Shown: positions 40,930 to 50,090 of the stretch, in pieces
How positions within the stretch are numbered: the first letter of the stretch is position 1
Layout of the letters: each line of letters begins with the position of its first letter
From: JADGHE01 sp035716025
Lineage (GTDB): Bacteria; Pseudomonadota; Alphaproteobacteria; Rhizobiales; Xanthobacteraceae
Direction of reading: 5' to 3'
Assembly: GCA_035716025.1 (NCBI GenBank)
Contig: DASTKH010000034.1
Location: 1 to 62,950 of the forward strand
DNA length: 62,950 nucleotides
Notes under the pieces: model-generated
Told to the model about the DNA's origin: nothing
The model's input: only the letters and a program-made list of their open reading frames with translations
Database searches by the model: none
Position numbers and translations under genes: made by a program

Positions 40930-42405
40930 TCACAGCACTTTTCCCGGGTTGAGGATGCCGTTCGGGTCGAGGGTCTGCTTGAGCGTCTGCATCAGCGCGT
41001 AGGCGACCGGGTCCTTGACCTGCGGCAGAAGATGGCGCTTGAGGCGGCCGATCCCGTGTTCGGCCGAAATGGACCCGCCCATGCGCGCGACGATTGCATG
41101 GATGCGCGCATTCATCTCCTCCCAATGCGAGAGGAACGCCGCCTTGTCGGCGCCGGGCGGTTGGGAAACGTTGAAATGGACGTTCCCGTCGCCGACGTGC
41201 CCGAACGGCACCGGCCGACAGCCCGGCACCAGATCCTGCGCGGCCGCAATGGCCTCGTCGATGAACTGCGGCACGAGCACGACCGGGACCGTTACGTCGT
41301 CTTTGATCGAGCCTCCCTCGTGCCGCTGCACCTCGGAGAGCGCGTGGCGCAGATGCATGAAGGCGCGCCCCTGCTCGACCGTGGCGGCAACCGCCGCATC
41401 CTCGATCAGGCCGCGCTCATACGCCTGCGAGAGGATGTCTTCCGCTGCCTGCTCGATTCCGGCCGTCGAGGAGGACAGTTCCATCACCACATACCAGGGA
41501 TGGGTCTTGGACAAGGGATCGCGCGTGCCCGGGGCGTGGCGCAGCACGAATTCGAGCCCGATGCGGGGCATGATCTCGAAGCTTGTGACCCCGGCCCCGG
41601 CGCGCTGCTGCGCGAGCTTGAGCAGCGCAAGCGCCTCGTGCGGGGACTTCAGTCCGATGAACGCCACCGATACGGCGCGCGGACGCGGAAACAGCTTCAG
41701 CACCGCCGCCGTGATGATGCCGAGCGTTCCTTCGGCCCCGATGAACAGGTGTTTGAGATCATACCCGGTGTTGTCCTTCTTGACCTTGCTGAGGCCGTTC
41801 AGCACGCGGCCGTCCGCCAGGACGACTTCGAGGCCGAGCGCGAGATCGCGCGCGATCCCATAGGACAACGCACCCGTGCCGCCGGCATTGGTCGAAAGAT
41901 TGCCGCCGATGGTGCAACTCCCCTCTGCCCCCAAGGAGAGGGGAAACAGGCGGTCGGCCTCGGCCGCAGCCTCCTGCGCGCGTTGCAACACCACGCCGGC
42001 CTCGCAGGTCATGGTGTTGGAAACCGGATCGATCTCCCGAATGCGGTCGAGCCGCCCGAGCGACAATACGATTTCATTGCCCGTTTCGTGCGGCACCTGC
42101 CCGCCGACAAGGCCGGTATTGCCGCCCTGCGGCACGACCGGCGTGCGTGTCTCGTTCGCGAGCTTGAGGATCGCGGAGACTTCCGCGGTCGAGCCGGGCC
42201 GCAGTACCAGCGGCGTGCGGCCGTGGTAAAGGTCGCGCATCTCTACGAGATACGCCTCCTGCTCCGCAGAATTCGTGATCGCGTAGCGGTCGCCCACGAT
42301 GGCCGTAAAACGGGCTATGAGATCGGGATTGAGCGGTCCGGTCTGGGCGCTCTGAGTTGGCACCGGGTTTGTGGCGTCGTTCACGGTTCCCGCTCCCTTC
42401 GACAT
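40930..42405 (-). CDS. FAD-linked oxidase (D-lactate/2-hydroxyglutarate dehydrogenase type)
   Basis: This flavoprotein of 491 residues has an FAD-binding PCMH domain in its N-terminal half (PQGGNTGLVGGQVP and LSLGAEGSCTIGGNLSTNAGG) and an FAD-oxidase C-terminal domain (GHVGDGNVHFNVSQP, SAEHGIGRLKR). It should oxidise a 2-hydroxy acid such as D-lactate or D-2-hydroxyglutarate and pass electrons to the respiratory chain or ETF. The exact substrate is not certain. ATG 42405 and GTG 42384 are both possible starts, and the GTG has the better ribosome site (AAGGGAG). It follows the Sua5-type gene on the same strand by about 25 bp. Confidence 0.93.
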   Translation of the reverse strand: MSKGAGTVNDATNPVPTQSAQTGPLNPDLIARFTAIVGDRYAITNSAEQEAYLVEMRDLYHGRTPLVLRPGSTAEVSAILKLANETRTPVVPQGGNTGLVGGQVPHETGNEIVLSLGRLDRIREIDPVSNTMTCEAGVVLQRAQEAAAEADRLFPLSLGAEGSCTIGGNLSTNAGGTGALSYGIARDLALGLEVVLADGRVLNGLSKVKKDNTGYDLKHLFIGAEGTLGIITAAVLKLFPRPRAVSVAFIGLKSPHEALALLKLAQQRAGAGVTSFEIMPRIGLEFVLRHAPGTRDPLSKTHPWYVVMELSSSTAGIEQAAEDILSQAYERGLIEDAAVAATVEQGRAFMHLRHALSEVQRHEGGSIKDDVTVPVVLVPQFIDEAIAAAQDLVPGCRPVPFGHVGDGNVHFNVSQPPGADKAAFLSHWEEMNARIHAIVARMGGSISAEHGIGRLKRHLLPQVKDPVAYALMQTLKQTLDPNGILNPGKVL

Positions 42406-42430
42406 GTTCGACCGATCGATCCGCCGCTCC

Positions 42431-43396
42431 TCAGCGCGGCGCCGCCGCACGGCGCAGACGATCGTTGATCGCCTCGCCGAGCCCCTCCTGGGGGATCGGC
42501 ATGACCGCGATCGTCGGCGCGCCCGAAGCATCCAGTTTCCGCAGATAAGAGAAAAGGTTGGCCGCCGCTTCGACCAGATCCCCCTTCGCTGAGAGATTGA
42601 GCATGGCAGCGCGCGGCGGCGCCGGGCCGAAGGCGAGAAGCGCCTCGTTCGGCCGCACGTCCACGGCTTCGAGCCGCAGCCGCGCGCGCGGCGCATAGTG
42701 GGAAGCAAGCTGCCCGGGCGCGGCCGGCGCCTCGCCCACGCGGCGCGGCGGGGACGCAAGCGGCCCCCCGAGCGCCGCTTCGAGCCGGCCACGCGGCAGA
42801 CCGCCGGGGCGCAACAGGGCCGCTTGACCATCCAGGCAGGCGACGATCGTCGATTCAAGGCCGACCTCGGTCGGGCCCCCGTCGATGATGAGGTCGATCC
42901 GCCCGTCGAGATCCGCCGCAACATGCTGGGCCGTGGTCGGCGACACGTGGCCGGAGAGATTGGCAGACGGCGCAACGACCGGACCGCCGAAAGACCGCAG
43001 CAGGGCCTGCGCGACGCTGTTGGCCGGCACCCGCAGCGCAATCGTATCGAGTCCCGCGGTGGCAAGCGCGGCGACCGGACAGCCGGGCCGCTGCGGCAGG
43101 ACGAGCGTCAGCGGCCCCGGCCAGAAGGCGGCGGCAAGCCTCTCGGCCGCGGCATCGAATACGGCAAGCGCCCGGGCGCTCGCCGTATCCCGCACGTGCG
43201 CGATCAGCGGATTGAAGACCGGCCGCCCTTTCGCCGCATAGAGCCGCGCGACCGCTTCGGCATTCGTGGCGTCGGCACCGAGCCCGTAGACCGTCTCGGT
43301 CGGGAACGCCACGAGCCCCCCGGCACGGAGAATGCGGGCGGCCTCCGCGATGGTTTCGGCGTTGGGAGGACCAATTCGCGTTTTCACGGCCTGCAA
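42431..43396 (-). CDS. L-threonylcarbamoyladenylate synthase (Sua5/YrdC)
   Basis: This enzyme makes threonylcarbamoyl-AMP for the universal t6A37 tRNA modification. The 321-residue product has the YrdC domain (GLVAFPTETVYGLGADATN, KGRPVFNPLIAHV, APSANLSGHVSPT) followed by the smaller Sua5 domain (ASHYAPRARLRL), so it is the long Sua5 type, not short TsaC. Translation most likely begins at TTG 43396, which has AAGGAG eight bases ahead. GTG 43387 is a second choice. A downstream FAD-oxidase gene shares the strand. Very long in-frame extensions over this region are shadows of the neighbouring gene. Confidence 0.94.
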   Translation of the reverse strand: MQAVKTRIGPPNAETIAEAARILRAGGLVAFPTETVYGLGADATNAEAVARLYAAKGRPVFNPLIAHVRDTASARALAVFDAAAERLAAAFWPGPLTLVLPQRPGCPVAALATAGLDTIALRVPANSVAQALLRSFGGPVVAPSANLSGHVSPTTAQHVAADLDGRIDLIIDGGPTEVGLESTIVACLDGQAALLRPGGLPRGRLEAALGGPLASPPRRVGEAPAAPGQLASHYAPRARLRLEAVDVRPNEALLAFGPAPPRAAMLNLSAKGDLVEAAANLFSYLRKLDASGAPTIAVMPIPQEGLGEAINDRLRRAAAPR

Positions 43397-43516
43397 GCGG
43401 GTCACTCCTTTGCCGGCCCTTCGGCCTGCGGCTAGATTGGCGCGGTATTGCGCGTGCGGGGTTGCCGCCGTCAAGCACGGGACGCGCGCGCGGGGACCCC
43501 GCCCAAGGAGCCCAGA

Positions 43517-45283
43517 ATGACTTTCGCGGCGCCTGTTGCCGAAATCGCTTTCGCGCTCAAGCACGCCATCGGCTTTGAACGGCTGGGACGTGCCGGCCCC
43601 TTCGCTGAGCTCGGCGAAGACGTGCTTGAGGCCGTGCTGGCCGAAGCCGGCAAATTCGCCACCGAGGTGATCGCCCCTCTGAACGGGCCGGGCGACCGGC
43701 ACGGCACCCCCTTCCGGGACGGCAAAGTCACGATGCCGCCGGGGTGGAAAGAAGCCTATGTCCGCTGGACGGCCGGGGGCTGGAACGGGCTTGCCGCGCC
43801 GGCCGAATGGGGCGGGCAGAGCCTGCCGCACAGTGTCAACGCGGCCTGCATCGAAATGTGGAACGCCGCCGCGATGGCTTTCGGCCTCGGGCCGTTCCTC
43901 ACGATGGGCGCGGTGGAAGCCCTGGCGGCGCATGCGAACGAAGCGCTGAAGCGCACTTTTCTGCCGAAGCTCGTCTCGGGCGAATGGATGGGCACGATGC
44001 AGCTCACCGAACCGCAGGCGGGCTCCGATGTGGGGGCCCTGCGCACCCGCGCGGAGCGCGTCGCCGACGGCACCTACCGGATCACCGGCCAGAAGATCTT
44101 CATCACCTATGGCGAGCATGATCTGACCGACAATATCATTCATCTCGTCCTGGCGCGGCTGCCCGATGCGCCGCCCGGCCACCGCGGCATCTCGCTGTTC
44201 CTGGTGCCCAAGTTTCTCGTCAATCCGGATGGGTCGCTCGGGGCCCGCAACGACGTGCGGTGCCATGCGATCGAGCACAAGCTCGGCATTCATGCCTCCC
44301 CCACCTGCACGATGGTCTATGGCGACAACGGCGGTGCGGTGGGCTTCCTCGTCGGCGAAGAGAACCGCGGCCTCGCCTGCATGTTCACGATGATGAACAA
44401 CGCCCGCCTCAATGTCGGGCTTCAGGGCGTCGCAATCGCCGAGCGCGCGACACAGCAGGCGTTGGCCTACGCGCGCGAACGCCGACAGGGCCATGCCGGC
44501 GGTGGAGCGAACGGGCCAAGCCCCATCGTCGTGCATCCGGACGTGCGGCGGATGCTGCTGACCATGCGGGCGCTCACGCGCGCGGCGCGGGCAATCTGCT
44601 ACGCGACCGCGGTTGCCATCGACGAGAGCCGCAGTGCAACGGGCAATGCGCGCGCGGCGCACGAACGCGCTTCGCTGCTCACACCCGTCGCCAAGGCCTT
44701 TTCGACGGATATCGGGACCGAGGTGGCGTCCCTCGGCGTGCAGGTGCACGGCGGAATGGGTTACATTGAGGAAACGGGCGCCGCACAGCACTATCGCGAT
44801 GCCCGTATCGCGCAAATCTACGAGGGAACGAACGGCATCCAGGCGATCGACCTCGTGATGCGGAAGCTGCCCCTGTCCGGCGGCGCAGCGGTCCGCGCCT
44901 ATATCGACGGGTTGCGGGACATTGCGGCAGCCGTCGCCCGCAGCAACAATCCCGGCTTCGGAAAAACGGCGGAAAAACTCCAGGAGGCGACTGAGGCCCT
45001 TGCCCGTGCGACCGATTGGCTGCTCGCCCGTCTCGACGCGCGGCCGGAAGCGGCCCTTGCGGGCGCCACCCCCTATCTGCGCCTGTTCGGCACGGCGGCC
45101 GGCGGAACGGCCCTCGCCTCCGAGGCACTGACGGCGATCCGGCGCGGCCACCCGTCAGGGCCCGAAGGGGTGGCGCTCGCCCGCTTTTTCGCGGAAAACA
45201 TCGCCGTCCAGGCGTCCGGATTGGAGGCCGCGGTGATCGAGGGCGCCGAGAGCCTGGAGGCCGCTTCGCTGCCGGCCGCCTAA
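43517..45283 (+). CDS. Acyl-CoA dehydrogenase (large, with C-terminal extension)
   Basis: This FAD enzyme of fatty-acid or acyl-CoA breakdown introduces a double bond at C2-C3. The 588-residue protein is of the longer kind with a C-terminal acetyl-CoA-dehydrogenase-like domain. The family motifs are MQLTEPQAGSDVGALRTRA, the Trp/Ser-rich FAD loop, and YEGTNGIQAIDLVMRK, in which the Glu of the YEGTNGIQ stretch is the likely base. AAGGAG seven bases before the ATG supports the start. It is divergent from the Sua5-type gene and the 120-bp gap carries both promoters. The acyl chain length cannot be read from sequence. Confidence 0.94.
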   Translation: MTFAAPVAEIAFALKHAIGFERLGRAGPFAELGEDVLEAVLAEAGKFATEVIAPLNGPGDRHGTPFRDGKVTMPPGWKEAYVRWTAGGWNGLAAPAEWGGQSLPHSVNAACIEMWNAAAMAFGLGPFLTMGAVEALAAHANEALKRTFLPKLVSGEWMGTMQLTEPQAGSDVGALRTRAERVADGTYRITGQKIFITYGEHDLTDNIIHLVLARLPDAPPGHRGISLFLVPKFLVNPDGSLGARNDVRCHAIEHKLGIHASPTCTMVYGDNGGAVGFLVGEENRGLACMFTMMNNARLNVGLQGVAIAERATQQALAYARERRQGHAGGGANGPSPIVVHPDVRRMLLTMRALTRAARAICYATAVAIDESRSATGNARAAHERASLLTPVAKAFSTDIGTEVASLGVQVHGGMGYIEETGAAQHYRDARIAQIYEGTNGIQAIDLVMRKLPLSGGAAVRAYIDGLRDIAAAVARSNNPGFGKTAEKLQEATEALARATDWLLARLDARPEAALAGATPYLRLFGTAAGGTALASEALTAIRRGHPSGPEGVALARFFAENIAVQASGLEAAVIEGAESLEAASLPAA

Positions 45284-45303
45284 GCCGCGCCACCGCTGCC
45301 CGG

Positions 45304-46251
45304 CTAGAGCGGCTTGAGACCCGCCTCGATTTCGGCCCGCCTCTGCTCCAGGAACGGCGGCAGCGCCAGACGCTCTCCGAGTGTTTCCAGCGGCTCGTCC
45401 GTCGCAAATCCGGGCCCGTCGGTCGCGATCTCGAACAGGATTCCGTTCGGCTCGCGGAAGTACAGGCTGCGGAAATAGTAGCGATCGACCTTTCCGCTGT
45501 TCGGAATGCGCAGCGCCTGCAGCCGCTGCGCCCAGGCCTCGTATTGAGCATCGTCGGGCGTGCGGAAGGCGACGTGATGCACGCCGCCCGCGCCCTGGCG
45601 CGCCGGCGACAGACCGGGTTGGACCGCGACGTGCAGCTCGGCCGCCGGCCCGCCGGAGCCCATCTCGAAGACATGAACGGCGGCGCCACCGTCGGTCGCG
45701 AGGGCATATTGGCGGGTCCTGCGCATCGCCATGACCCCGGTGAGCACGGCCTCCGTGGGCGGCAGGTCCGGGACGCTGAGCGTGATCGGACCCAGGCCGC
45801 GAATCTGGTGCTCCGGCGGCACCTCGCTGCGCTCCCAGGGATGCGCGGGACCGTGTCCGCCGTCATCGACAAGTGCGAGCCGTTGACCTTCCGGATCCTC
45901 GAAATCGAGGGTCAGGCGTCCGTCGCGCGCGGTGGGCGTCGCATGCGCGACCCCGAGCTTGGCGAACCGCTCGCGCCACCAGGCGATGGTCTCGGCTCCC
46001 GAGACCCGAAAGGCGGTCCGGACGATGGCATGGGTGCCGCGCCGCTCGCGCGGGACCGGCCACTCGAAGAAGGTGATGTCGCTGCCGGGCGACGCGAGCC
46101 CGTCCGCATAAAAGAGGTGATAGGCGCTGACGTCGTCCTGGTTGACGGTCTTCTTGACGAGCCGCAGACCCAACGTGCGCGTATAGAAGGCGATATTCTT
46201 GCCCGCGTCGGCCGATATGGCGGTGAGATGGTGGATCCCGGTCAGCTGCAT
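45304..46251 (-). CDS. Ring-cleaving dioxygenase, VOC family
   Basis: This extradiol-type ring-cleavage dioxygenase of 315 residues is built of two vicinal-oxygen-chelate modules. The N-terminal IHHLTAISADAGKNIAFYTRTLGLRLV and the C-terminal VHHVAFRTPDDA with YFREPNGILFEIATDGPGF mark the metal-site His/His/Glu set of the MhqO/PcpA-like group. These open hydroquinone-type rings with iron, although many homologues are untested. The start at 46251 gives the family N-terminus, with a weak ribosome site. It is convergent with the acyl-CoA dehydrogenase gene (20-bp gap) and is followed upstream by the small NepR gene on the same strand. Confidence 0.9.
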   Translation of the reverse strand: MQLTGIHHLTAISADAGKNIAFYTRTLGLRLVKKTVNQDDVSAYHLFYADGLASPGSDITFFEWPVPRERRGTHAIVRTAFRVSGAETIAWWRERFAKLGVAHATPTARDGRLTLDFEDPEGQRLALVDDGGHGPAHPWERSEVPPEHQIRGLGPITLSVPDLPPTEAVLTGVMAMRRTRQYALATDGGAAVHVFEMGSGGPAAELHVAVQPGLSPARQGAGGVHHVAFRTPDDAQYEAWAQRLQALRIPNSGKVDRYYFRSLYFREPNGILFEIATDGPGFATDEPLETLGERLALPPFLEQRRAEIEAGLKPL

Positions 46252-46346
46252 GAGCCCAAACCCTTTGCGGTTGTCAGGCTCATATAGGGCATCGGCGACG
46301 TCTGCGCCGCCTCGCCTGCTGCGCCATAAAGGCGGGAGCCTCGACT

Positions 46347-46577
46347 TTATGCCGGCCTCTTCCGTTCCGGACCCCGTGCAGTCTCCCGGCTGGCGGCCAT
46401 GAGTTCCTGCACCAGAGCTTCGAGGCGCGGCGGGAGAGGTTCGCAGACGTCTTCCGCATAAAGGGCGCGCAACTTTTCGCCGATCGACAGCAACATGGGC
46501 CCGCGACTCTCTCGATAATGGAGGGGCGGAGGGTCGGAACTCATGGCGCCGAGCTGGATGCCGTCATCTTTTTTCAT
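46347..46577 (-). CDS. NepR-type anti-sigma factor (76 aa)
   Basis: This small cytoplasmic protein of 76 residues contains the NepR core SIGEKLRALYAEDVCEPLPPRLEALVQEL in its middle part. NepR binds the general-stress sigma factor EcfG and releases it when phosphorylated PhyR takes its place. No ecfG or phyR gene lies nearby, so this is an orphan copy, possibly one of several. GGGGGG precedes the ATG. A second in-frame ATG is eleven residues further in. An EcfG promoter consensus match stands 51-75 bp upstream, which implies control by the factor it would inhibit. It shares the region with a divergent HDAC-type gene. Confidence 0.82.
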   Translation of the reverse strand: MKKDDGIQLGAMSSDPPPLHYRESRGPMLLSIGEKLRALYAEDVCEPLPPRLEALVQELMAASRETARGPERKRPA

Positions 46578-46627
46578 GCTGCACCCCCCAAGCCATTCGT
46601 TTCATTTTGGGGCTCGGTTGACATTCC

Positions 46628-46652
46628 AACGTCAGCTGTGGTGGTTCGTTCC
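46628..46652 (-). promoter_or_regulatory. EcfG-type promoter of the nepR gene
   Basis: On the minus strand GGAAC (46652-46648) is followed after 16 bp by CGTT (46631-46628), an exact match to the EcfG general-stress consensus. It ends 50 bp ahead of the nepR start codon at 46577 and points at it. Because nepR genes are commonly autoregulated through EcfG, context supports the match. Confidence 0.8.
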
Positions 46653-46772
46653 GTACTTTCGGCGTTCAGCGGAAACACGGTAAATTTAGAGAAAATTCGC
46701 GCGCCGCGGGGCCGAGCCGGGGCGCCGCCAAACGCAAACTCCCACGGCCGCGGCGCCGAAAGGTGACATCCG

Positions 46773-47702
46773 GTGACGACCCTTCTGCTGAGCCACCCGG
46801 CCTGCCTGGAACACCTGACACCGGCAGGCCATCCGGAGCGTCCGGACCGCCTACGGGCGGTCGCGGCGGCCTTCGAGGACGCGCGGTTCAGCGCTCTCGT
46901 ACGGGAGGAGGCGCCGCGGGCGGACCCCGCCGCGATCGCCCGCTGCCACGCGGACACTTATATCGAGGCGATCGAACAGGCGACGCCCGAAAAGGGCTTC
47001 GTCGCTCTGGATGCCGACACGACCCTATCGCCCGGCAGCTTCGAGGCGGCCCTGCGTGCCGCAGGAGGCGCCGTGCGCGCCGTCGATGCGGTGATGACCG
47101 GATCCGCCTCCAATGCCTTCGTGGCGGTCCGCCCGCCCGGCCATCATGCCGAAACCGCGACTCCGATGGGGTTCTGCCTTTTCAACAATGCCGCCATTGC
47201 GGCCCGTCACGCCCAGCGCCGGCATGGCGCAGAGCGGGTCGCGATCATGGATTTCGACGTGCACCACGGCAACGGGAGTCAGGAAATCTTCTGGTCGGAC
47301 GGAAGCGTGATGTACTGCTCGACGCACCAGATGCCGCTCTACCCCGGAACCGGGGCCGCTTCCGACCGGGGCGAAAAAGATACCATCGTCAACGTGCCGC
47401 TCTCTGCGGGCGACGGCGGGGAGGAATTCCGCGAAGCGGTGGAAACCGTCATCCTGCCGCGACTGCGCGCCTTCCGGCCCGATCTCATCGTGGTGTCAGC
47501 CGGATTCGACGCCCATATGCGCGACCCGCTTGCCAGCCTCAACCTAGTCGAGGCCGATTATGGCTGGGTGACGCAGAAATTGATGGAAATCGCGGACACT
47601 TGCGCGCGCGGGCGGCTGGTCTCCGTGCTCGAAGGGGGCTATGACTTGCGGGCGCTCGCCGGTTCGGCCGCGGCTCATGTCCTGGAGCTGATGCAGGCTT
47701 GA
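46773..47702 (+). CDS. Histone deacetylase-superfamily protein
   Basis: This 309-residue zinc amidohydrolase is of the class II HDAC/acetoin-utilisation (AcuC) type. Active-site parts are visible: HPERPDRLRAV, RPPGHHAE with the two histidines, MDFDVHHGNGSQE with zinc-binding Asp/His, VVSAGFDAHMRDPL with the second Asp, and GGYDLRAL with the Tyr. In bacteria these enzymes remove acetyl groups from proteins, polyamines or similar amides. The natural substrate is unknown. It begins with a GTG preceded by AAAGG. xseB follows 18 bp later and dxs after that, so the three genes may be cotranscribed. It is divergent from the orphan nepR gene. Confidence 0.92.
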   Translation: MTTLLLSHPACLEHLTPAGHPERPDRLRAVAAAFEDARFSALVREEAPRADPAAIARCHADTYIEAIEQATPEKGFVALDADTTLSPGSFEAALRAAGGAVRAVDAVMTGSASNAFVAVRPPGHHAETATPMGFCLFNNAAIAARHAQRRHGAERVAIMDFDVHHGNGSQEIFWSDGSVMYCSTHQMPLYPGTGAASDRGEKDTIVNVPLSAGDGGEEFREAVETVILPRLRAFRPDLIVVSAGFDAHMRDPLASLNLVEADYGWVTQKLMEIADTCARGRLVSVLEGGYDLRALAGSAAAHVLELMQA

Positions 47703-47720
47703 AATCCGAAAGTTTGCCGC

Positions 47721-47972
47721 ATGGCGGAAGAGACGCACGAAGATGTGACCAGGCTGAGCTTCGAGGCGGCCCTCGCCGAGCTCGAGCAGATCGTGCAGCG
47801 GCTCGAACGCGGGGACGTCCCGCTCGAGGAATCGGTTGCGATCTACGAGCGGGGCGAAGCGCTCAAGCGCCGCTGCGAGGAATTGCTGCGCCAAGCGGAG
47901 GCCCGGATCGAAAAGATCACGCTCGACGCGTCCGGAAAGCCCGTCGGGATCGAGCCGCTGGACGTCAAATAG
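47721..47972 (+). CDS. xseB: Exodeoxyribonuclease VII small subunit
   Basis: This small subunit (83 residues) of the nuclease joins XseA to degrade single-stranded DNA into short oligonucleotides. It is helical, with the family core LSFEAALAELEQIVQRLERGDVPLEESVAIYERGEALKRRCEELLRQAEARIEKI. The 18-bp gap after the HDAC-family gene suggests cotranscription, and dxs is next. This xseB-dxs order is common in alphaproteobacteria. xseA is not in the window. The start ATG at 47721 gives the standard length, and a weak ribosome site lies ahead. Confidence 0.95.
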   Translation: MAEETHEDVTRLSFEAALAELEQIVQRLERGDVPLEESVAIYERGEALKRRCEELLRQAEARIEKITLDASGKPVGIEPLDVK

Positions 47973-48078
47973 CCCGCCCGCCTCACGAATTGCCGATTTG
48001 CCCAGAAGGCGCCACATAGGCTACAGGCTAGAGAGCCCTTCCCCGCCCTTTCCGCCAGGGAACGGCAGAGGAACTTCC

Positions 48079-49998
48079 TTGTCGCAAACATCCAAGACCC
48101 CGCTTCTCGACACCATCAAGACGCCTGACGACCTGCGCGCCGTTCCCGAGGGAAAATTGCGCCAGGTCGCGGACGAACTGCGGCAGGAGACGATCGATGC
48201 CGTCGCGGTGACGGGCGGCCATCTCGGGGCCGGCCTCGGCGCCGTCGAACTCACGGTCGCGGTGCATTACGTCTTCGACACGCCGCGCGACCGGTTGATC
48301 TGGGATGTCGGCCACCAGGCCTATCCGCACAAGATCCTCACCGGACGACGCGACCGCATCCGGACCTTGCGCCAAGGCGGCGGCCTTTCGGGGTTCACCA
48401 AGCGGGCCGAGAGCGCGTACGACCCGTTCGGCGCTGCGCACTCCTCCACATCCATCTCCGCCGGCCTCGGAATGGCCGTCGCCCGCGACCTCGCGGGCGG
48501 AACGAACCATGTGGTGTGCGTCATCGGCGACGGCGCGATGTCGGCCGGCATGGCCTATGAGGCCATGAACAATGCGGGCGCGCGCAACGAGCGGCTGATC
48601 GTCATTCTCAACGACAACGACATGTCGATTGCCCCGCCGGTCGGCGCCATGTCGGCCTACCTCGCGCGGCTCACGTCCGGGCGTGCCTATCTCAAGCTGC
48701 GCGACGTCGGCAAACAGCTCACCAAACACCTGCCGAAGAGCTGGGACCGCGCCATCACCCGCGCGGTGGAACACGCCCGCGGCTATGTCACGGGCGGAAC
48801 GCTCTTCGAGGAACTCGGCTTCTACTATGTGGGTCCGATCGACGGCCACAACCTCGATCATCTCTTGCCGGTGCTCAAGAACGTGCGGGACGCCGCCATC
48901 GGTCCGATCCTCGTCCACGTCGTCACCCAGAAGGGCAAGGGCTACCCGCCGGCCGAGGCGTCCGACGACAAGTATCACGGCGTCGTCAAGTTCGACGTGC
49001 TCACCGGCGCGCAGGCGAAATCCAAGAGCAACGCGCCGTCTTATACGCGGGTCTTTGCCGAAAGCCTCATCAAGGAGGCCCGCAGGGACGACCGCATCGT
49101 CGCGGTCACGGCCGCCATGCCGTCCGGCACCGGGCTCGACCTCTTTGCGAAAGAATTTCCCACGCGCTGCTTCGACGTCGGCATCGCCGAGCAGCACGCG
49201 GTGACCTTTTCTGCCGGCCTTGCCGCCGAGGGCTTCAAGCCGTTCGCGGCGATCTACTCGACGTTCCTGCAACGGGCCTACGACCAGGTGGTGCATGACG
49301 TCGCCATCCAGTCGCTTCCCGTCCGTTTCGCGATCGACCGTGCCGGCCTCGTCGGCGCGGATGGGCCGACCCATGCCGGCTCCTTCGATGTCGCTTATCT
49401 CGGCTGTCTGCCGGGCTTCGTGATCATGGCGGCGGCCGACGAGGCCGAGCTCGTGCATATGGTGGCAACCGCGGCGGCAATCGACGATCGCCCGTCGGCC
49501 TTCCGCTATCCCCGCGGTGAAGGCGTCGGGATGACCATGCCGACGGAGGGCCGCCCCCTCGATATCGGCAAGGGACGTATCGTGCGCGAGGGCAGCAGCA
49601 TCGCGCTGTTGTCTTTCGGGGCACGCCTCGGCGAGTGCCTCAAGGCGGCGGACGAGCTTGCGGCCTTCGGGCTGTCGACGACCGTGGCCGACGCCCGATT
49701 CGCCAAGCCGCTGGACGGCGAGCTCGTGCTGCGGCTCGCCCGCGAACACGAGGTGCTGGTGACGATCGAGGAAGGCTCGATCGGCGGCTTCGGGAGCCAT
49801 GTGCTGCAGTTGCTCGCAGAGCATGGCGTGCTGGATACGGGCCTGAAGGTCCGGACCATGGTGCTGCCGGACATTTTCATCGACCAGGACTCGCCCGCCG
49901 CGATGTATGCGAAAGCCGGGCTGGACGCCCGCGGCATCGTGGCGAAGGTCTTCGAGGCTCTGGGCAAGGAGGCGGTCGAGACCGGCCGCCTCGCCTGA
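48079..49998 (+). CDS. dxs: 1-deoxy-D-xylulose-5-phosphate synthase
   Basis: This thiamine-diphosphate enzyme starts the MEP isoprenoid pathway by joining pyruvate and glyceraldehyde 3-phosphate. The 639-residue product has WDVGHQAYPHKILTGR, the ThDP motif GDGAMSAGMAYEAMNNAG with a conserved NDNDMSI, and the transketolase-like FDVGIAEQHAVTFSAGLA with its catalytic Glu. TTG 48079 with AGAGGAAC ahead gives the family N-terminus (MSQTSKTPLLDTI), and longer in-frame starts run into xseB. The gene follows xseB and precedes a small membrane protein and tlyA, an arrangement often seen in Hyphomicrobiales. Confidence 0.97.
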   Translation: MSQTSKTPLLDTIKTPDDLRAVPEGKLRQVADELRQETIDAVAVTGGHLGAGLGAVELTVAVHYVFDTPRDRLIWDVGHQAYPHKILTGRRDRIRTLRQGGGLSGFTKRAESAYDPFGAAHSSTSISAGLGMAVARDLAGGTNHVVCVIGDGAMSAGMAYEAMNNAGARNERLIVILNDNDMSIAPPVGAMSAYLARLTSGRAYLKLRDVGKQLTKHLPKSWDRAITRAVEHARGYVTGGTLFEELGFYYVGPIDGHNLDHLLPVLKNVRDAAIGPILVHVVTQKGKGYPPAEASDDKYHGVVKFDVLTGAQAKSKSNAPSYTRVFAESLIKEARRDDRIVAVTAAMPSGTGLDLFAKEFPTRCFDVGIAEQHAVTFSAGLAAEGFKPFAAIYSTFLQRAYDQVVHDVAIQSLPVRFAIDRAGLVGADGPTHAGSFDVAYLGCLPGFVIMAAADEAELVHMVATAAAIDDRPSAFRYPRGEGVGMTMPTEGRPLDIGKGRIVREGSSIALLSFGARLGECLKAADELAAFGLSTTVADARFAKPLDGELVLRLAREHEVLVTIEEGSIGGFGSHVLQLLAEHGVLDTGLKVRTMVLPDIFIDQDSPAAMYAKAGLDARGIVAKVFEALGKEAVETGRLA

Positions 49999-50090
49999 CG
50001 CGCGGCGCGGAAGAGGGGATTTCCGGCGGCCTTGATCTCGCAACAGACGGACTGACCGGCCATTCGCGACCCGCGCGCCACGAGACCACC

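Noticed and set aside
48028..50043. Antisense open frame of 671 codons across dxs
   Set aside because: Shadow of dxs with no domain and no start signal.
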